Below are positions 18,800 through 26,750 of a stretch of 64,000 nt of DNA, piece after piece. A program made the position numbers and the translations under genes. The notes below the pieces were generated by a model. That model was not told the origin of the DNA and did not search any database. It saw only the letters and a program-made list of their open reading frames with translations. This DNA comes from Sediminibacterium sp. FEMGT703S (lineage in GTDB: Bacteria; Bacteroidota; Bacteroidia; Chitinophagales; Chitinophagaceae): NCBI GenBank assembly GCA_002786355.1, contig PGCO01000013.1, forward strand, positions 62,001-126,000, written 5' to 3'. Position 1 is the first letter of the stretch, and every line of letters starts with the position of its first letter.

Positions 18800-19987
18800 T
18801 TAAGCCTTTCTTCTATCTAATTCCTTTTTGATTAAAGACAATTCACGTCCAGTTTGCCCTGCAACACTTGAGTTTTCTTTTGCTCTGCGCATTAGATATG
18901 GGATCACATCTTTAATGGGACCAAATGGTAAATACTTGCTCACGTTAAATCCCTCTTTGGCTAAATTAAATGTAATATTATCACTCATTCCATACAACTG
19001 AGAGAAATGTACATGAGGGTGATTATGCTGCAAGTTTTTATTGTGCATAATTTCAGCCGCCAATAAATTACTCTTTTCATTGTGTGAAGCAATAATGACG
19101 GATATATCATTTAGCTGTTCAAAACAAAAATTTACTGCTGCATTAAAATCATTATCAGTAGCTTCTTTGGTAGCTTGTATGGGCGATTCATAACTCATCT
19201 GAGCTGCTCTTTCACGTTCCTTTTCCATATAAGCACCCCTAACTAGTTTAATACCTAATTTAAATTGTTGCTGCTTGGCAATTTTATAAGACAATTGTAA
19301 AAAATGAAGACGATCGTGTCTATACAACTGTATGGTATTGTAAACGATTACTTTCTCTTTGTTAAACACTTCCATCATTTCCATGCACAAGCGATCTATA
19401 GGATCTTGAATCCAGCTCTCTTCTGCATCAATTAAAACCCCAATATTTTTCTCTGCTGCAATTTCGCAAATCGTGTACATTCTTTCGCGTACTCGATCCC
19501 ATTCAGCCACTTCTTCTTCATGATCATGTACCCCACTTCTTAATCTTGGGGCTTCATTTAAGGTTTGCAATAAAGTGAATCTAGCTAGACCAGTTACTTT
19601 AATACTAATAAATGGGATATTGGTTTGGGTTGCAGCATAATTAATAACCCTAATGAATTCTTCCGTGGCATGGTCAAAACTTTCTTCAGACTCTTTTCCT
19701 TCTACACCATAATCAAGAATAACCTGAATACCATATTTACCAAGCACATTCCCAACTTCGGCAGTTTCTTCCAAGGTTTCTCCCCCTACAAATTGCTTGA
19801 AAATGGTTTTCCTGATCAACCCATTCACCATTGGCAAGCCTGTTTTCATAATATAGGGCGTAAGCGTAGTGCCTAATTTTACAAACCAAGGAAACTCCAT
19901 GGTTTTGAATAAAAATTTAGCCCCTTTTAATTCTTTATCAGTCTTGTATGCAAACGCATTTTGTGTATTGTCGAAGGAAATGTTCAT
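18800..19987 (-). CDS. Proline dehydrogenase
   Basis: FAD enzyme oxidising L-proline to pyrroline-5-carboxylate, first step of proline catabolism. The 395-residue protein is the stand-alone form, without the PutA aldehyde-dehydrogenase part. Seen: LGIKLVRGAYMEKERERA in the barrel, SHNEKSNLL, and the C-terminal YLPFGPIKDVIPYLMRRAKENSS that binds proline carboxylate and FAD. The usual P5C dehydrogenase partner is not in the window. It lies 83 bases downstream of the SDR gene, same strand, so co-transcription is possible but not shown. Confidence 0.92.
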   Translation of the reverse strand: MNISFDNTQNAFAYKTDKELKGAKFLFKTMEFPWFVKLGTTLTPYIMKTGLPMVNGLIRKTIFKQFVGGETLEETAEVGNVLGKYGIQVILDYGVEGKESEESFDHATEEFIRVINYAATQTNIPFISIKVTGLARFTLLQTLNEAPRLRSGVHDHEEEVAEWDRVRERMYTICEIAAEKNIGVLIDAEESWIQDPIDRLCMEMMEVFNKEKVIVYNTIQLYRHDRLHFLQLSYKIAKQQQFKLGIKLVRGAYMEKERERAAQMSYESPIQATKEATDNDFNAAVNFCFEQLNDISVIIASHNEKSNLLAAEIMHNKNLQHNHPHVHFSQLYGMSDNITFNLAKEGFNVSKYLPFGPIKDVIPYLMRRAKENSSVAGQTGRELSLIKKELDRRKA

Positions 19988-20070
19988 ACTAACGGTTGTT
20001 CGTAGAGCAAATATCGGTACTCCGCGCTTATGTAAGCATCATTTCAATAAAAATCCGCAGAAATTTATTA

Positions 20071-20787
20071 TTAAATGGCTTGATGATTAAAAGGTTGTAA
20101 TACCATTTCACTTACTACCCCACTAGCAGGCTGCTGACAAAGAAACCAGATAGCTTTAGCAGCTTCTTCGGCTACAATCATTTTGTCTCTTTGAACCCTT
20201 AAATCGATATTATCCCAGAAAGCAGAATCAATCCCACCTAAGAATATATTGGTTATCCTAATTTCAGTCCTTTTCAATTCCTCTCGTATACTTTGCATCA
20301 TTCCAACCAATCCATATTTGCTTGCACTATAAGCAGCTGCTCCAGCCATTGGGACTTTACCCAATACCCCTGGGATATTGATGATAAGGCCTTTCTTTTG
20401 TTCTTTCATATTGGGCAATACCGCTTTAACCAAATAAAAAGAACCCATTAAATTAACTTGCAAAGTACGCTCAAATTCATCGCTGGTAAGTGTATCCATA
20501 GATTTGATGATACCAATACCGGCAGCATTAATCAAAATATGTATAATTGGCGTTTGAGCCAATACTTGAGCAACTGTTGTGTTCACAGAAGCTTCATTGG
20601 TTATGTCCATTTCAAAACAACGGCTATCAGGGATTCCCGCTTGCTGGGCAACTTCTGCCAACTTAGTGGTATTTCGACCTGTGATAAATACAATCGCGCC
20701 ACTCGCACTTAATTGTTTTGCAACTTGAGCGCCAACACCACCTGTTGCTCCAGCTAATAATACTACACGTCCTTTTAAAGATTCCAT
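20071..20787 (-). CDS. SDR-family oxidoreductase
   Basis: 238-residue classical short-chain dehydrogenase. Nucleotide loop GATGGVGAQ (13-21), NAAGIG near 88 and the catalytic pair in AAYSASKYG (Tyr and Lys). The substrate is unknown. It is divergent from the photolyase-like gene at 20840 with only 52 bases between the two starts, so their promoters must overlap. Confidence 0.85.
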   Translation of the reverse strand: MESLKGRVVLLAGATGGVGAQVAKQLSASGAIVFITGRNTTKLAEVAQQAGIPDSRCFEMDITNEASVNTTVAQVLAQTPIIHILINAAGIGIIKSMDTLTSDEFERTLQVNLMGSFYLVKAVLPNMKEQKKGLIINIPGVLGKVPMAGAAAYSASKYGLVGMMQSIREELKRTEIRITNIFLGGIDSAFWDNIDLRVQRDKMIVAEEAAKAIWFLCQQPASGVVSEMVLQPFNHQAI

Positions 20788-20839
20788 TTATTCGTTTTAA
20801 GTACAACAATGGGCAAAGCATTTTGTTGTAATTGATTTT

Positions 20840-22342
20840 ATGAGCGCTGTAAGTATCGTCTTTCCACATCAATTATTTAAAAACCATTCAGCATTAGACC
20901 CCTCGGTTCCAGTGTACATAGTAGAGGAATGGCTTTTTTTTCAACAGTATCCTTTTCATTTTCAAAAACTGTTGTTACACAGAGCTAGTATGCAGCAATA
21001 CAGAAATTATTTAGATAGTAAAGGTTATCAAACATATTACATTGAAACAACAGAAACTATATCTAATATACTTGAATTGGTTCCTTACTTAGCTAAAAAC
21101 AATGTATCAATCATACGGGTAGCAGACCCAGCAGATAATTGGCTGCACAAAAGACTTACTCAATCATGCGAGCAAAACAATATTCAATTCAAAATATTTG
21201 ACAACCAAGGATTTTTAAACACCTGTTCAGCAACAGATGAATTTTTCGAAAAAAGAAACAAGTTTTTTCAAACTGACTTTTATACTTGGCAAAGAAAATC
21301 AAGAAAAATATTAGTGAATGACGCCATGCAACCTATTGGTGGCAAATGGACTTTTGATACTGAAAACAGAGAAAAATTTCCAAAAAATACAAAGTCGCCA
21401 GAATGTCAATTTGCAGAAGAAAATGAGTTGATTATAGCCGCTAAGAATTATATCATAAAACATTTTCCGAATAACCCAGGCATAAAAGATGCACCCTTTA
21501 TGCATGAAGGTAAAAAAGGATACTATCCTATAAGTTTTGACACCGCACAAGAATGGTTAAAACAGTTTTTGAATAATCGTTTCCAAGAATTTGGTATTTA
21601 TGAAGATGCAATGGTAGCTGGAGAATCCATTTTACATCATAGTGTGTTGAGCCCGTTAATCAATATAGGATTATTAACACCAGAAGAAGTATTAAATGAA
21701 ACTTTACATTACGCTACAAAAAAAAATATTCCACTCAACTCATTAGAAGGATTTATACGGCAAATCATTGGTTGGAGAGAATTTATTTATCAAGTTTATG
21801 CAAGAGCGGGCAGCCAACAAAGAACCCGTAACTATTGGGGATTCAAAAGAAAAATACCTGTATCATTTTACACAGGAAATACAGGAATCGTTCCATTAGA
21901 TGATGCGATACAAAAATTACAAAAGACAGGATACAATCATCATATTGAACGACTAATGATTATTGGCAATTTTATGTTGCTCTGCGAGTTTGATCCCGAC
22001 CAAGTATACCAATGGTTCATGGAAATGTATGTAGATGCATATGATTGGGTAATGGTTCCCAATGTTTATGGGATGACTCAATTTGCGGATGGAGGTTTAA
22101 TGACCACCAAGCCTTATATCAGCGGCAGTAACTATATTTTAAAGATGAGCAATTATCCAAAAGGCAAATGGCAGGAAATTTGGGATGGACTCTTCTGGAG
22201 ATTTATGCATGTACACCGTTCTTTCTTTTTGCAAAATCCACGTTTGGGTATGTTGGTAAAAACCTTCGATAAAATGCCAGAAAGCAAACAACAATTACAC
22301 TTAAGTAATGCTGAAAAATATTTACAAACAATAGATAAGTAA
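20840..22342 (+). CDS. Photolyase/cryptochrome of PhrB (FeS-BCP) type lacking the Fe-S loop
   Basis: 500 residues. The N-terminal alpha/beta domain opens with SIVFPHQLFKNHSALD, as in the bacterial (6-4) photolyase/CryB group rather than classical PhrA photolyases. The C-terminal FAD-binding helical domain includes HHSVLSPLINIGLLTPEEV, FIRQIIGWREFIYQVY, YNHHIERLMIIGNF and MTQFADGGLMTTKPYISG. In the characterised family three cysteines after this point (a YCxxC pair and a Cys in ACPF) bind a 4Fe-4S cluster. Here that stretch is short and reads SNYPKGKWQEIWDGLFWRF with no Cys at all; the last Cys in the chain is near 380. DNA repair or blue-light sensing is inferred from the family. It is followed at 10 bases by a second photolyase-like gene. 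Confidence 0.85.
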   Translation: MSAVSIVFPHQLFKNHSALDPSVPVYIVEEWLFFQQYPFHFQKLLLHRASMQQYRNYLDSKGYQTYYIETTETISNILELVPYLAKNNVSIIRVADPADNWLHKRLTQSCEQNNIQFKIFDNQGFLNTCSATDEFFEKRNKFFQTDFYTWQRKSRKILVNDAMQPIGGKWTFDTENREKFPKNTKSPECQFAEENELIIAAKNYIIKHFPNNPGIKDAPFMHEGKKGYYPISFDTAQEWLKQFLNNRFQEFGIYEDAMVAGESILHHSVLSPLINIGLLTPEEVLNETLHYATKKNIPLNSLEGFIRQIIGWREFIYQVYARAGSQQRTRNYWGFKRKIPVSFYTGNTGIVPLDDAIQKLQKTGYNHHIERLMIIGNFMLLCEFDPDQVYQWFMEMYVDAYDWVMVPNVYGMTQFADGGLMTTKPYISGSNYILKMSNYPKGKWQEIWDGLFWRFMHVHRSFFLQNPRLGMLVKTFDKMPESKQQLHLSNAEKYLQTIDK

Positions 22343-22351
22343 TCAACTTCT

Positions 22352-23449
22352 ATGAATACCCCCATTCAATTTCCTACAAATTATTCGGCAATTATTGAAC
22401 GCATTGAACAGATAGATGCAAAGCAATATGAACGAACCAGAAATTTCTTCAATGGAGCAGTTACTTACCTATCGCCTTATATTGCAAGAGGTGTAATTCA
22501 ATTACCACAAATAAAAGAAATAGTGGTTGCGAAATATGGCAGATATATATCAGAAAAATTAGTTCAAGAATTGGCTTGGAGAGAGTTTTTTCAAAGAGTA
22601 TGGCAACACCAAGAAGCGTCCATTTTTACTGATTTAAAACAAGAACAAATTAAAGTAGCACACCGCTTAATGCCTTCGAATATTGAAGCTGCCAATACAG
22701 GCATTTTAGCAATAGATCGAGCAATCAAAAATTTGTATGATACTGGATATATGCACAATCACGCAAGAATGTATACCGCAATGCTTACTTGCAATATTGC
22801 ACAAGCCCATTGGTTAACGCCTGCAAAATGGATGTATTATCATTTATTAGACGGAGACCTTGCCAGCAATATGCTGAGCTGGCAATGGGTTGCAGGAAGT
22901 TTTAGCAGTAAAAAATATTATGCCAATCAAGAGAACATCAATAAATATGCTGGTAGCCAACAATATCATACCCTATTAGATCATAGTTATGAAGAATTAG
23001 CAAATAAAGGCATTCCAGCTGATCTACAAGACATTCATGAGTTAACCCTAAGTACAATATTACCTTCAACCCCAACACCAACAATTGATTCAAGTTTACC
23101 TACGTTGGTTTACAATAGCTATAACCTTGACCCGTATTGGAATAAAGAATTAACTGCGAATCGCATACTATTATTGGAACCAGCACATTTTGACAAATAC
23201 CCTGTTAGTAAAAAAGTGATTGATTTTGTAATAGCATTAGCACAAACAAATATTCCAGTAATTCAAATCTATACTGGATCATTTGATTCGTTGTATACAT
23301 TAACGAGCAATATTATTTACAAGGAACATCCTTTGAGTAATCATTATAAAGGCAAAATGGAATCAAGAGCCTGGCTTTTTGAGCATGTTCATCAGTATTA
23401 TGGAAGTTTTTTTAGCTATTGGAAAAAATGTGAGCGCTATTATCAATAA
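22352..23449 (+). CDS. FAD-binding photolyase-like protein with C-terminal alpha/beta domain
   Basis: 365 residues. The N-terminal half is the FAD-binding helical domain of photolyases: ARGVIQLPQI, ELAWREFFQRVW, a segment with YMHNHARMYTAM, and LASNMLSWQWVAGSFSSKKYYANQENINKY. The antenna domain that normally precedes it is missing. Instead about 115 residues follow (from LPTLVYNSYNLD, then NRILLLEPAHFDKYPVSKKV and IPVIQIYTGSFDSLY) that look like an alpha/beta fold reminiscent of that antenna domain, now C-terminal. This is inference from pattern only. Tandem with the preceding gene (9 bases apart), so they are probably co-transcribed. Repair versus sensory function is open. Confidence 0.8.
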   Translation: MNTPIQFPTNYSAIIERIEQIDAKQYERTRNFFNGAVTYLSPYIARGVIQLPQIKEIVVAKYGRYISEKLVQELAWREFFQRVWQHQEASIFTDLKQEQIKVAHRLMPSNIEAANTGILAIDRAIKNLYDTGYMHNHARMYTAMLTCNIAQAHWLTPAKWMYYHLLDGDLASNMLSWQWVAGSFSSKKYYANQENINKYAGSQQYHTLLDHSYEELANKGIPADLQDIHELTLSTILPSTPTPTIDSSLPTLVYNSYNLDPYWNKELTANRILLLEPAHFDKYPVSKKVIDFVIALAQTNIPVIQIYTGSFDSLYTLTSNIIYKEHPLSNHYKGKMESRAWLFEHVHQYYGSFFSYWKKCERYYQ

Positions 23450-23465
23450 ATAGAGAAATTTGCTC

Positions 23466-24563
23466 ATGCAAATTACTTCAATACAAATTTATCGCTATTC
23501 AATTCCGATGGTCCCATTTACCATTGCAACTGGCACCATGGATTTTGCACAAAATTTATTGGTAATCATACATACCGATGAAGGGATTACTGGATATGGA
23601 GAATGTTCCGCATTTCCAATGATTGTAGGAGAAACACAGGCAACTTGTTATGAAATGGGCAAAGCTTTTGCAGCCATTCTTAAACATAAAGACCCATTGG
23701 ATATTGCTGCACGTATGCAAGAATTAGATGGATTTACTGCAAGAAATTATACTGCAAAAAGTGCTTTTGATATTGCACTACATGATATAGCTGCAAAGCG
23801 ATCCAATCAACCTTTATATGCTTTTCTAGGAGGCAACACAAGAAAGATTGTAAGTGATTTAACCATAGGAATAGACAGTCCTTCAACAATGGCTAGCCAA
23901 GCGATAGACTTTGTAAATCAGGGGGTAGAAACAATCAAGGTTAAATTAGGAAAAGCTCCTTCAACAGATATTGAAAGAATCAAAGCTATACGCAGTGCAA
24001 TTGGTTATGACACAACTATTAGGATTGATGCCAACCAAGGATGGTCTTATGAAGACGCGGTATCTGCACTGACTGCACTAGGAGCTTATCAGATTGAGTT
24101 TTGTGAACAACCAATGCGCACTTATAACGATGAATTATTGCCACAACTTTGCACCCTCTCACCCATTCCTTTAATGGCCGATGAATCTGTTTATACGCAT
24201 CATGATGCAGAAAGAATTATTCGTAATAAAGCCTGCGCTTCTATCAATATTAAATTTGCTAAAAGTGGCGGCATTACTGAAGCGATTAAAATAAATGATG
24301 TTGCAGAGAAAAATAATATCCCTTGTATGATGGGAGGCATGTTAGAAAGTAGGTTAGCCCTTACTGCAAAAGTTCATTTTGCGATGGCTAAGCAAAATAT
24401 TATTTTCTATGATTTAGATACCTGTCTTTTAGGTCACAAAGTAGATCCAGTATTAGGAGGCGCTCAATACAAAGGCATGGAGTTAATAGCGAATGATACA
24501 CCTGGCATTGGCGCAAGCGTTGATCCAACTTTTCTAGAAACCCTTGAAAGCACTACGATTTAA
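23466..24563 (+). CDS. Dipeptide epimerase, enolase superfamily
   Basis: About 365 residues from the ATG at 23466; the TTG at 23460 is a less likely start. The muconate-lactonising-type barrel shows the catalytic lysine motif KVKLGK (about 160), metal ligands in RIDANQGWS (Asp), FCEQPM (Glu) and MADESV (Asp), and the opposite lysine in INIKFAKSGG. This resembles L-Ala-D/L-Glu epimerases, which recycle murein peptides, but substrate specificity in this superfamily cannot be read safely. It lies 16 bases after the second photolyase-like gene and may share its transcript. Confidence 0.85.
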   Translation: MQITSIQIYRYSIPMVPFTIATGTMDFAQNLLVIIHTDEGITGYGECSAFPMIVGETQATCYEMGKAFAAILKHKDPLDIAARMQELDGFTARNYTAKSAFDIALHDIAAKRSNQPLYAFLGGNTRKIVSDLTIGIDSPSTMASQAIDFVNQGVETIKVKLGKAPSTDIERIKAIRSAIGYDTTIRIDANQGWSYEDAVSALTALGAYQIEFCEQPMRTYNDELLPQLCTLSPIPLMADESVYTHHDAERIIRNKACASINIKFAKSGGITEAIKINDVAEKNNIPCMMGGMLESRLALTAKVHFAMAKQNIIFYDLDTCLLGHKVDPVLGGAQYKGMELIANDTPGIGASVDPTFLETLESTTI

Positions 24564-24611
24564 ACAAAACTACAACGATAGCGATGCTATATTTGCAACA
24601 CAAATAATAAT

Positions 24612-25133
24612 ATGGAAGCGAAAAAGTCTAGTGAGAGTTTTACAATAATGAATGAATTGGTTCTACCCAATGATACCAATACGTTTGGAAATTTAATGGG
24701 AGGCAGACTAATGTACTGGATGGATATTGCCGCAGGTATTGCTGCAGGCAAGCATTCGAACACGCCCAGTATGACAGCGTCAGTAGATAATTTAAGTTTT
24801 AAAAATCCTATCAAACTTGGAAATGTAGTACATATACAAGCTAAAGTGTGTAGAGCATTTAATACTTCAATGGAAATTCATATAAAGGTTTGGGGAGAAG
24901 ATTTATTACACCAATACCGTTATGAAAGTAATGAAGCATTTTTTACGTTTGTAGCATTAGACCCCAATGGAAAACCTAGAACAGTACCAGCATTAATTCC
25001 GGAAACAGAGGACGAAAAAAGATTATTCGATGGCGCTTTAAGAAGAAGACAATTGAGACTTATTCTTGCAGGGAAAATGAAACCTGATGATGCCAGCGAA
25101 CTAAAAGCATTATTCTTTAAAGAAGAAGTTTAA
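24612..25133 (+). CDS. Acyl-CoA thioesterase, hotdog fold
   Basis: 173 residues of the YciA/ACOT type: MNELVLPNDTNTFGNLMGGRLMYWMD is the family signature, with the catalytic Asn and Asp region, followed by a second part with KVWGEDLL. A C-terminal extension (ETEDEKRLFDGALRRRQLRL) is typical of the family. Hydrolyses acyl-CoA in the cytoplasm. A TATATTTG box at 24588-24595, 16 bases before the start, fits a Bacteroidota -7 element; no good -33 box is visible. Converges on the acyltransferase gene (6 bases apart). Confidence 0.88.
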   Translation: MEAKKSSESFTIMNELVLPNDTNTFGNLMGGRLMYWMDIAAGIAAGKHSNTPSMTASVDNLSFKNPIKLGNVVHIQAKVCRAFNTSMEIHIKVWGEDLLHQYRYESNEAFFTFVALDPNGKPRTVPALIPETEDEKRLFDGALRRRQLRLILAGKMKPDDASELKALFFKEEV

Positions 25134-25139
25134 TTGGAT

Positions 25140-25907
25140 TTATTTATCCAATTTACTCATTAAATGGTGTTTGCCTTTGAGCATGAAGTTCTTACTCTGC
25201 TCAATGGCTTCCATCACCTGATCAAGAATCTCCTCAACGGATTGGGTGTAATCAATGACCATTGGCTCTTTAAATCGAACGGATAAAATTGACCCTTTCT
25301 TTTTAAAGCTCAACCCTTTTTTAGTGAAAGCCCTCCAAAATCCATTGATTACCACTGGCACAACAACAGGTTGATTATTCTTAATGATATGCGCTGTACC
25401 TTTTCTACCAGGTGCAAAAGGCTTAGTAGTACCTTGTGGAAACGTGATTACCCAGCTCTTATTTAATGCTTGATCAATCTTTTGTGTATCAGATTCGTCC
25501 CTATTTCTATTAACATCTTGTCCTTCAGCCCTCCAAGTTCTTTTAACAGTCAGAGCACCTGCCAATTTAAACAAACGACTAATCATACTGCCGTTCATTG
25601 TTTCTTCAGCGGCAACAAAATAGAGATTTGTAAAAGGATTAAGCAAATAATAAGGTAAGCCTAATTTATTTTGTTTACGCCATTTAACTGCACAAAAAAT
25701 ATGTATAAATGTGATAACGTCTGCGAAATAAGTTTGATGATTACTTACAAAAAGAACATTGTTCTTTGGAAGTTTACGCAAATGTTCTGTCCCCTCTATT
25801 TTAATAGAATTAATAAGGGTAAGTCCAGGATAAGTTGCCATCCCGACAATTCCATAAACAAACGATCTAACAACGCGTATATTCTTTATTCTCTCCACTA
25901 AATTCAT
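25140..25907 (-). CDS. PlsC-type lysophospholipid acyltransferase, Bacteroidota variant
   Basis: About 255 residues from the ATG at 25907 (MNLVERIKNIRVVRSF); the longer reading adds an odd N-terminus. Membrane-associated acyltransferase of phospholipid synthesis, by family. The catalytic box reads SNHQTYFAD, His followed by five residues and then Asp, whereas the textbook motif is His-x4-Asp. The glycerol-phosphate motif is FPQGTT, not FPEGT. The rest fits (VVPVVINGFWRAF for motif IV). The retained His and Asp argue for activity, but substrate specificity is uncertain. Confidence 0.8.
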   Translation of the reverse strand: MNLVERIKNIRVVRSFVYGIVGMATYPGLTLINSIKIEGTEHLRKLPKNNVLFVSNHQTYFADVITFIHIFCAVKWRKQNKLGLPYYLLNPFTNLYFVAAEETMNGSMISRLFKLAGALTVKRTWRAEGQDVNRNRDESDTQKIDQALNKSWVITFPQGTTKPFAPGRKGTAHIIKNNQPVVVPVVINGFWRAFTKKGLSFKKKGSILSVRFKEPMVIDYTQSVEEILDQVMEAIEQSKNFMLKGKHHLMSKLDK

Positions 25908-25976
25908 GTCGATAATAATTGGCCAGCAGTGCAAAATAAGGAATGTATTATACATTTGCACCAGAAAAAATAAGAA

Positions 25977-26639
25977 ATGGCAATAACCACCGTAATTTTT
26001 GACATAGATGGCTTGTTAATTGACAGTGAACCATTGTGGCATGAAGCTGCTACAGAATTGTTTAACCAATTTGGTGTAAAGCTTACAGATGCTATGTATA
26101 CAAGCACAACAGGATTAAGAACAAAGGAATTTGTTCAATTATGGTTTGACTATTTTAAAATAGACCAAAAATTTGCAGCTGAATCAGAAAAAAATATTGT
26201 AGAGGGTGTATTAAAAAGGATTGAATATAAAGCTAGCATTATGCCTGGTGTACCACATATATTTGATTTTTTTGCAAATAAGCAATTTAAAATTGGGCTT
26301 GCTACCTCATCTCCCCCTTCATTAATTGATTTGGTCGTACAAATGACAGGCATTGGGTCCTATTTGTCTGCAACCGCTTCAGCTGAATACTTGCCTTATG
26401 GTAAACCACATCCGCAAGTCTATTTAAATTGTGCCGAATCAATGAATAGTCACCCAACAGAATGCATTTGTTTTGAAGATTCATTCAATGGGTTGATTGC
26501 CGCAAAAGCTGCAAGAATGAAATGTGTTGTGATTCCGCACCACTCACTCAATAAAGATGAACGTTGGGGTGCTGCAGACTTAAAATTGAGTTCATTACAA
26601 AATTTTGGTGAGCTTCATTTTGACAGGCTAAATAGTTAG
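25977..26639 (+). CDS. HAD-family sugar-phosphate phosphatase
   Basis: 220 residues with the HAD motifs: DIDGLLIDSEP (nucleophile and acid Asp), GLATSSPP (motif II Ser/Thr), KPHPQVY (motif III Lys) and FEDSFNGLIAAKAA (motif IV). The DxDGLLIDSEPLW start and the cap match hexitol/2-deoxyglucose-6-phosphate phosphatases (YniC/HxpB). A TACATTTG at 25951-25958 is a probable -7 box about 18 bases ahead of the ATG, in the 69 bases shared with the divergent acyltransferase gene. Confidence 0.85.
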   Translation: MAITTVIFDIDGLLIDSEPLWHEAATELFNQFGVKLTDAMYTSTTGLRTKEFVQLWFDYFKIDQKFAAESEKNIVEGVLKRIEYKASIMPGVPHIFDFFANKQFKIGLATSSPPSLIDLVVQMTGIGSYLSATASAEYLPYGKPHPQVYLNCAESMNSHPTECICFEDSFNGLIAAKAARMKCVVIPHHSLNKDERWGAADLKLSSLQNFGELHFDRLNS

Positions 26640-26700
26640 GATTCATTCTAAGCCCAGGCATTCGGGAACCAACTATTTTTTTCTACCATATTTAACAATA

Positions 26701-26728
26701 AAAAAGCCCCGAAATTTCGGGGCTTTTT
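26701..26728. terminator. Bidirectional terminator, HAD/OmpA
   Basis: Symmetric hairpin AAAAAGCCCCGAA with complement TTCGGGGCTTTTT around a short AT centre. It serves both converging genes. Confidence 0.93.
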
Positions 26729-26750
26729 TGAATATTATCGTTTATCAAAA

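Noticed and set aside
18080..20787. Proline catabolic operon with the SDR and outer-membrane genes
   Set aside because: The genes are adjacent on one strand but gaps of 60-83 bases and unrelated functions give no support beyond position.
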